NCBI GenBank assembly: GCA_019188255.1
Contig: JAETXT010000001.1
Location: 7,812,001-7,876,000, forward strand
DNA from: Verticillium longisporum
Taxonomy: Eukaryota; Ascomycota; Sordariomycetes; Glomerellales; Plectosphaerellaceae
Reading direction: 5' to 3'
Length of the DNA stretch: 64,000 bases
Below the pieces are notes generated by a model. The model worked only from the letters and a program-made list of their open reading frames with translations. It made no database searches and was not told the origin of the DNA. Position 1 is the stretch's first letter. Every line of letters starts with the position of its first letter. Below, one piece after another: positions 57,193 to 64,000 of the stretch. A program made the translations under genes and the position numbers.

Positions 57193-60100
57193 AGAAAAGG
57201 GCGATCTCGCCACGCAACGTCGTCTTCCTTTCTTGGCTTGAGAGAGCGTCTAAGACAACGCGGCCACAAGCAGCCGTGGTGGCAGCGATTTCCCGACTTG
57301 GACGATAACGACTCCTTGTAAACCTGTTCGATCGCTCACCCAGCGGGGACGCGTGCATGGGCTGGAAGCCCCACGGCAGGAAGTGAAGACGCTACGGCAG
57401 CCTCCCGCTGCGAGTCACCCGATCTGTGAACAAGACAAAAGGGGATCCAGATGAGCCCACAGAAAAGAGCCGGCCTCAACATCATCATCAAAGGGTGAGG
57501 CTCGAGAGGGATATTTTGTCGTCATGGAACGGTGGGAAACGACCCGGAAGACCAAGGGCCAAGACATGCAGGGTCGGCTTCAGAGCAGTGTGGCGCCGCT
57601 CCTTCTCGGCGCAGTTGGCTCGTCTCTGTTTCCAGCGTCACTCTGTCTCGCGCTCGCGCTTGAGTGCGCAATTTTAGGACCCCTACCTTATTAGCCAGCG
57701 GCTCATCAAATCCTAGCATGTCCAGCGAGGGCTGCCCTGTGCAGAGTGCCGTCGTCACTGCCTGCGAAGAAGCCTTAGTTCGGCTTGACGCTCCCTTCTT
57801 CCCCCCTTCCCCTTCCTCAACACCAAAGATGTCGTATTTTGCCCGCCCGAGACATTCCCGTGGGATCACCGTAGAGAACCCGGCCAAGGCAGAAGAATCT
57901 GATCTGGAGTCGGCGGTAAACGACCGGCACCTTGTTCCGGTAGATATGACAGAACTGTCGCCGGCGGTGGGCAGATATACCAGATATTACGCGCATGAGA
58001 CTTTCTCAACACTGTTCCATGTGCTACAACGAGGCTGCTGTGGCCGCGCCCGCTCAGCTTCCCGTGCGTACACACGCGACATGAGGATACGGGCATCACC
58101 AGCCGACCCGGCGGCGTCAACATGTATCAGCCACCTGGGCGAACGTTGGGACTCTCGTCAGGTTGAGCAGCTTTGTTTCACGGCGCCACTCCAAGCCTAA
58201 CAGGCTGAAAGGGCCGAAATGTTGCATGGCAGTCAACCTTCTCGCAACTCTGCGCTGTATTGGGCACCAGCTTTGGCAGTCGAGCAAACAACGGGGAGTG
58301 CTCGATGCCATGTGCTCGCAACCCAGAGCCCTAATCAATCAGCGCAATTTTTTATTTTCTTTTCTTTTTGTTTCTTGGACCGGTTCTGCGGCCGCCTTGC
58401 TGGCGGGCTCCTCTGGCGAGCACTGCCTGGTCCGTGAGGTGCCTCGATCGAAAGGGCCGTTACGCTGCAGGGGAGCATCGGTGCGCATCGCTTGACCGAC
58501 CGAGCTGCCCGCACTGATCGGTGAGACAATTTTGCTCTCGCAGCGCTGGCGGGGGGTGTGAGCTTGTGGCGGCAGCAAGGGCAGTTCTTCTGCCACGCTG
58601 TGACGATTTTTGGGAGCGACGATCCCTCCCCCTGGCTTAGAGGCCTGGACACGCCAAATTGTTGTTTTCAAGGCCGCAAGGGCCGTTGTTCTCACGGATC
58701 TTGCGCTACCGCGCAGGGGCCAGCCACATGCTGGTGTTTCTCGTGCGGACAAGGTCTGGTGAGCTCCTGCATTCCGGGGTAAGGTAGGGATGTGTGCGCC
58801 CCGGACCAGACAGGAGTCCTCACACGTACGGAGCCCGCCACCAACCACTACCACCACCGCACGATGCGCAGACAACCGGTAACCGAGCAAGGTATTCTGG
58901 TACCATGCCATGCATGGTAGAAGTTTCCTAAGAGCAGCCGGACCCAGCCCAGGATGTGCAATGCTCCGCGTCCAGCCCACCGGCCTCGGCCTGAACTGAA
59001 CCTCTTCGGGTAGGTAGTTGTAGAAGAGAACTGAAACGGCTGAGCCGAGTGGGATCGTCATCGTGACAGCACTGGTTGATCGCCCGAGGAAGGAGTAAAA
59101 CTCAATATTCAATCATGCACCTCGACAAGGTGCCGGCTGCCGATGGTTTACCACTTTTGTGACGGGGGGGTGGAACAGCGTCTATTGAATAAGAGCCTCG
59201 ACTCTTGTGGTGAGTGAGCTGACACTGGCCAGGATGCGTTCAGTCAATTGGACGGATTGTGGACCAGCATCTTTTCACGTAACAGTTGGTTCTGCTTGTG
59301 TAATGGCTCGAGTGCGTGAAAGCTGATGGATGCCAAGACGGCGGCTCGGGAGGCACTGTCGTCTGGGGCTTGAAAAAGATACAAGTAGAGACTGTGCGAG
59401 GCAGGTCTTCATACTTCCGACCTTTGCTTGCTGATGGGTGCTGTGGCCTGCAGAGCGGGCACTGCTGACTAGGCCACGGTCTGGGTCGACGCGACGCTTT
59501 TCGTCTTTGTGAGTAGAAAAAAGACAGAAACACCGGAGAGACAGCGAAATTTTCGGCGCGTGGACCTTGAGCCCAGATCCCAGATCCCAGATCCTAGATC
59601 CCAGACCAAGAACAAGTGGTCAAGTTGTGTCCGGTCCAGATGCGGGCCAAGGCCGGCATGGCGTTCCTTGTTCTCCTGCCATGTCCCCCCTGAGGCGCTT
59701 CCCGCCAGGGCCGCAAGGGCCAGCTCGTGGCCTCGCCTGGATCGACAACTGTATTGTACAAGTATTGTTGCGGATAAGGCATTCACATCGCCGTTGCGAA
59801 ACGAGTCTTAAAGCCGATGCATGACTGGTGATGGAAATTCTTCTCGCCAGGATCCTGAATCATGTGCTGCAATAATCGATACCGGTAGATATACGGAGGC
59901 ATGATCATCTTTGGCATCAGATCAAAATGAGACCTGTATAGCCATGACCATGGCATTTGGATTTTTGGGAAACATGGTGTCCGGGCGTGTTCCGAGAAGA
60001 GTGGCCACGATGGGGTGGGTTGTTGGTCTTTGCTAGGGTGTTCTGCTGCCCTACGGAATGTGAACGGCAAGTAGTAGCGTGCATAACATGAGAATGTCCG

Positions 60101-63100
60101 ATGATGAAAACGATATGAGTTGTGACATGCCCTTCTGAAATAGCACAAAGGAACACATCCACTAACCAGGTCGGCACGGCGGCTTCAGCGGACCATCTTG
60201 AACGCTCCCATGTCCTGCAGTGGTGCTATCGCATCCCTGGTAGGAGGGGAAGAAGCCATCCGCACAGGAGCGAAGGACACTTGGCCGCATCCTCTCGGTA
60301 GGCGCCTCCATTCACATGCATGTCGTTTTCCCGGAAAGTTCTTCCTGCCCGTAACCCACAGGATTGCTCCATTCAGCTCCATTGAGCATGGTAGCGTCTG
60401 ACAGTAGAAGAACTGGCAAACGATCTGCGTTTGTACGCATATGTGGCCATGCCATCCTAGCTTCTCACTTGGCCGGCGCGAGCTTTACAGTACGCCATCT
60501 TTGTGGCTGCTCTGGAGGCCAATAAAAGACAAGCTGAGTATGCTGTGCCGTAGGGGGACATCTCCGGTGGCTGTCATTCTGGAAGGAAGTGGTTACTCAC
60601 TGGGAGCTGTGGTACAGATGAATGCAGCGAAGATTGTATGCAACCAGCCCAGCGAGGTGGGTGACCGTTATGCCATGGCCTCAGTGATCAGAGCTATGTG
60701 GCGTGAAAACAGTACTGTTTGCGAATTGGAGTGGCGGCTGAACGTGAGTACAGTGGGATGCCCACGTTCACTTGGTCGTCGTGACATGACTGATCCCCCG
60801 CAGCAATATAAGGGTCATTTATTCGTGCAGTACCGGTGGAGTGTAGTGTACCCGTCCAGACGTCGGTTTTTCGTGCCAAACAGTAGGGTACCGCGGTGAT
60901 GAACAGCTTACTTCTGAATACTAGCATGTTGGTCGTGCCTCTGCAATAGTGTCAAGTCGCCACTACCAAAGTAGCTAGGAGCACGAATGGGGAGTGCTTC
61001 CGGGTGGTGTTGTCTCTCCAGAGAAGAGCACTTCTCTGAGATACGACCCCTCACCCATACGTGACAGTTTGCAACATTGTCCACTTCAGCTGCAAGATGT
61101 GGTTTAGACTTGTCACTGTGTGTGCCACACACTGACCTATGCATAACATGTAGGCCACTGCCGAAACTTGCACTCGTAATGCAACGCTAGCTGTAAGGTG
61201 TTGTTCTTCGGAGTGGTGACGATCAGTGTTGTCCCTTGTCTGGACGGAGGGAATCTTTTCCATGTAGGCCTTGGCCCCTACCCTCCGGATGTTGGCTTAG
61301 AGCAAAGGCGGCACCACCAATTGTCAAAATCGAGATTGGCCACCAACCGGTAGGAAGCCGTTGATTCACCAGGACAATGCTGGCTTACTAGCCAGTACAT
61401 GTGCTTCCCCCACACCCTCTTGTGCTAGCCAGCGGCGGGAATTAATCTGGGATCCCCTAACCCATGGAAAATTGGACTGTAGCGTAGCAGCGGCCAGGCC
61501 TCTCCTGGCGGGGTTGCGTTTGCCAGAGAGGGGAACAGCTGGCAACCGAAGAAAGAAAAGCACAGGCTTGCACGAGGTCTACGAGCATAATGTTGCCTGA
61601 TATTTCGAAAGCGACGACGATTGATTTAAAAGTCAGGCCAGCAAGCATCGTGGCTGGTCGGATGTGGCCGCCCGTGTGCTCCTGAGCGTCGGTGTGCTCC
61701 CGGAGTGCTACCGCCTCCAATTTGCTCTTGAAGCCAGGGATCCAAAACGGAGGTGTTGCCATGGAGTGATAATAGCAAGCGATGGCCGTCGAAGGTCGTC
61801 GCCCAGTTTCCTACTAACATATTGGTGGTACAGTCTGGAGAACCCAACTTGATGATGGGGCATTCCAGGGTTGAATGCCAAAAGTCGAGGTTCGTGTTCA
61901 TCGTGTTCATCTGCGGGGGAACATGACAGGTCCATGTGACGTGCCAGACTACAGAGGTCAGAAAGTGCAGATCCATAGATGGCCGCCAGTGCCAACCCAG
62001 CACGCCCCCTGTCAGTCTAGGAGGCGGTTTAGAGGATTGACGAAGGGCAGGGGTGCGGCAGAGTGATGGCCAGGCGCCGAGAGTCTAGCCAAGGCACCAA
62101 CCCTGGTTTATTGTCATGCCCCGTTGCCTGCCGTGCCCTTTCGTAGGTCGATCAGTGGACAGACGTAGATTTCTCGGCCGAGGAAAAAGGATTAAGACAG
62201 TTGAAATCCGGGAAATCGCAGCTTGAGACGGTTGGATCGCGCGGTATGTCAAACTGACAGAGCGACATGGAGAGTGGACACGACGGCAGCACGGCTTCTT
62301 CAACCGAGAGGACACCGTTGTCGAGCTTGTCGCATTGGGCTGCAGGCCAGTGGTCGGAGCGGGCCGCTGTTCAGCGTCCCCAAATGCCAGCTACAGACAT
62401 ACTTTTGGTTTCGGCGGAGCGGTGATGAGAGCTCTGAGGGGGCTCGAACTGCTGGGGGCCCTTCCCTGACAAGCGGAGAGTAATGTGCCAGGGCTAGGCA
62501 ATAGGGGAGATAACGGACCGGGATCACTGCAGCTGGAGGGACGGGAGCAACGTCAGTAGCAGCAGGAACCGTAGTTTGGAGCAGGCCACGGCCCACAAAC
62601 CATAGCCCACAGCGAAAACTTGGGGAGGATCCCCCGTCTCCCGCACCCACCTCAGGACTGAACTGTGACTGGGGTCGTCAAAGGTACGGCACGCAATACA
62701 GCAGCGCGCACAGCAGGTGAGAGGTGAGAAGGCTCATATGTCGTCGTCGTCTCATCGAGGCTTGTCCGACATCAAACCCCCCAGGCGTCGCTTCTCCTTC
62801 AACAGTGACCTCCCCCGCCCCTCAAGTCGAATGTGTTTCCCCCTCTTTTCGATGCTCACATCTGACTTCCTTATCAACATATTCGCCCGTTCGCCTCGAT
62901 TGCTTGTGGAAAGCCGTTCCTCAGATCATATCCCTAACGGCATTGTACCAACGGAGCTTGAGTTCACTTCGGTCTTAAGCACCACATCTGACTTGTTGCT
63001 TGGCACAGAGTGACGATCGCATTTGTCAGGGCAGGTGAAGATCGACCATACTCGCCGCTGCCGAGTCTTTGCTGGACCCCGAGACCGAGCCTTCTGCGAC

Positions 63101-63187
63101 AAGAGCACGCAGCAGCTTCGAAAAGGGGTGTGTGTACGGAAGAGCGGAGGGCTTTCGGGCCTTGCTTTTGTCTGATAATACAGTTAG
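57193..63187. other. Six-kilobase region without a convincing gene
   Basis: Frames up to 257 codons exist (58339-59112, -; 57664-58200, +; 60441-60899, +; 61626-62003, -), but none has a recognisable motif, low-complexity-free conservation pattern, or consistent splice sites. There is no sign of transposase or reverse transcriptase. A 7-base tandem repeat is at 59572-59606. The region may hold lineage-specific genes, non-coding transcripts or the long promoter of the gene at the right edge. Confidence 0.4.
59572..59606. repeat. Tandem repeat of CCCAGAT, five units
   Basis: Five head-to-tail copies of the 7-mer CCCAGAT (one CCTAGAT variant, last unit CCCAGAC) form a short microsatellite-like array in non-coding DNA. 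Confidence 0.9.
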
Positions 63188-64000
63188 GTTGCCAACCACG
63201 TTTGCAGCGCGAAAGGTTTGATCTTGGTTGACCTGCGGGCGTTCTTGCCCGTGACAGCCGAGAAAGCTCAGGTGTCTGCGCGGACAAATTGTCGGGTGCA
63301 GTCTGCCAGAGGGTTTTCCGTCCCCTCGCTTGCCCGATATCTTGGACATCCAGTGGGAAAGGAGACACTTACTTTCAAAGGAATCACTCCTGCGAACGTT
63401 GAGGCCATGTTCCAACCTCAGCTGACACCATTCGGCTCGTCGTTCTACACACCCACAGAGTCGACAGCAACATACGACGATGGAGTGCCGCTCGACATTG
63501 TTCTGAGTGCCGAGTACGCCTATGCTCCGTCTCCTATTGGGGCTCTGGAGCAGAACGGAGGACGACCGCCGCATGCCATGCCAGGGTCAGGATCTGGGTC
63601 TGGGTCTCAAAGCGGACCAAGTCGCGGACCTGGCCGTGGCCTGCGACAACAGCAGCAGCAACAACAACAACAACAACAGAGAATGGGATCAGAAGAAGGT
63701 TTTGATGGGCCAAACTCACGGCCGGGGGCGCCTCCAACACCAGGGCGCGACCGTGTTCATATGGGGGGCTCAGGGGAGTTTGGTGTTGGCGGTGGGTTCG
63801 GCCTCGAGGGGCAAGTCAGGAGTCCAGTATCAGCACGAACAGGACGGGACAACAGCCGGGGGAGTGCCAGCCATTCAGCCGACATGGCGGGCAGCAGGTA
63901 CGACCAACACCAACACCAGCAGCACACATCACTACTTCCCGTTCTGTTCTCTTCGTCGGCGTCGCATGGCGCCGGCGCTCCTGCTCAATCTCCTGCGCCT
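63188..64000 (+). CDS. Partial protein with poly-Gln and low-complexity regions, cut by the window end
   Basis: A frame open from 63188 to the last base. The first in-frame ATG is at 63407; the open sequence just before it (ETLTFKGITPANVEA) looks as protein-like as what follows, so coding probably begins in an upstream exon. Downstream are a conserved-looking stretch (MFQPQLTPFGSSFYTPTES, VPLDIVLSAEYAYAPSP), then a low-complexity half rich in Gly, Ser, Pro and Arg with eleven consecutive Gln at 63647-63679 and a later Gln/His run (YDQHQHQQH). I do not recognise the family. Poly-Gln and disordered Pro/Ser segments are common in fungal transcription regulators and RNA-binding proteins, but no such domain is visible. 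The 3' end lies beyond the window. Confidence 0.55.
63647..63679 (+). repeat. CAR trinucleotide repeat coding for poly-Gln
   Basis: Eleven CAA/CAG codons in a row inside the partial gene at the right edge; such tracts vary in length between strains. Confidence 0.85.

Noticed and set aside
58339..59112. A 257-codon minus-strand frame in the gene-poor region
   Set aside because: Low-complexity, no hydrophobic core pattern or motif, overlapped by other frames; not supportable as a gene.
61626..62003. A 125-codon minus-strand frame rich in His, Trp and Thr
   Set aside because: Looks like chance translation of non-coding DNA, with no motif or start context.

Overview
The window looks like nuclear DNA of a filamentous ascomycete, most likely a Sordariomycete. 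The reasons are many short GT-AG introns of about 48-200 bp, proteins of characteristic fungal types (septin, Rho3, Dur3, methylcitrate cycle enzymes, DUF4360 secreted protein, PTH11-like rhodopsin domain) and intergenic DNA dotted with TACCTA/TAGGTA palindromes. The genus cannot be fixed from sequence alone. Splice junctions below were placed by hand from GT-AG signals and reading-frame continuity.

Layout. 1-8.6 kb: Cdc11-type septin (+), Bax-inhibitor-like protein (-), Lag1 ceramide synthase (+). 8.9-11.8 kb: a decayed patch with the C-terminal half of an ABC-B exporter (stop codons and a frameshift) and a truncated rhodopsin-domain gene. 12.7-19.6 kb: an intact P450 (+), the Dur3 urea transporter (-) with an inverted copy of its own 5' leader upstream, and a LaeA-like methyltransferase (-). 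21.1-26.8 kb: a glutamine-synthetase-family enzyme (-) and an SDR (+). 27.3-31.5 kb: 2-methylisocitrate lyase (-) and 2-methylcitrate synthase (+), divergently transcribed from one promoter region. 32.8-38.1 kb: DUF4360 secreted protein, a Cys-rich small protein ending in a CaaX box, an SRPK-like kinase and an ankyrin protein. 39.3-48.4 kb: PIN-like carrier, PNPOx-like protein, 3-methylcrotonyl-CoA carboxylase biotin subunit, and a secreted choice-of-anchor-B-like protein. 51.1-57.2 kb: Rho3, CWC25 and COP9 signalosome subunit 2. About 6 kb without a convincing gene follow, then a partial poly-Q protein runs off the right end.

Functional threads. Propionyl-CoA detoxification (methylcitrate pair) and leucine breakdown (MCC alpha) lie about 12 kb apart. 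Septin and Rho3 serve polarity and septation. CWC25 and an SRPK-like kinase relate to splicing, and Dur3 carries three AGATAAG boxes upstream, as expected for AreA/NIT2 control. No polyketide, peptide or terpene synthase is present, so the P450 and methyltransferase are not shown to belong to a metabolite cluster.

Caution for users. Five otherwise healthy genes (septin, DUF4360, PIN-like carrier, PNPOx-like, choice-of-anchor-B-like) are each interrupted by one missing base, four of them in short C/G runs, and CWC25 is shifted inside a CG repeat. This pattern fits consensus errors in the assembly better than real mutations. No tRNA, rRNA, CRISPR array or intact transposon was recognised.
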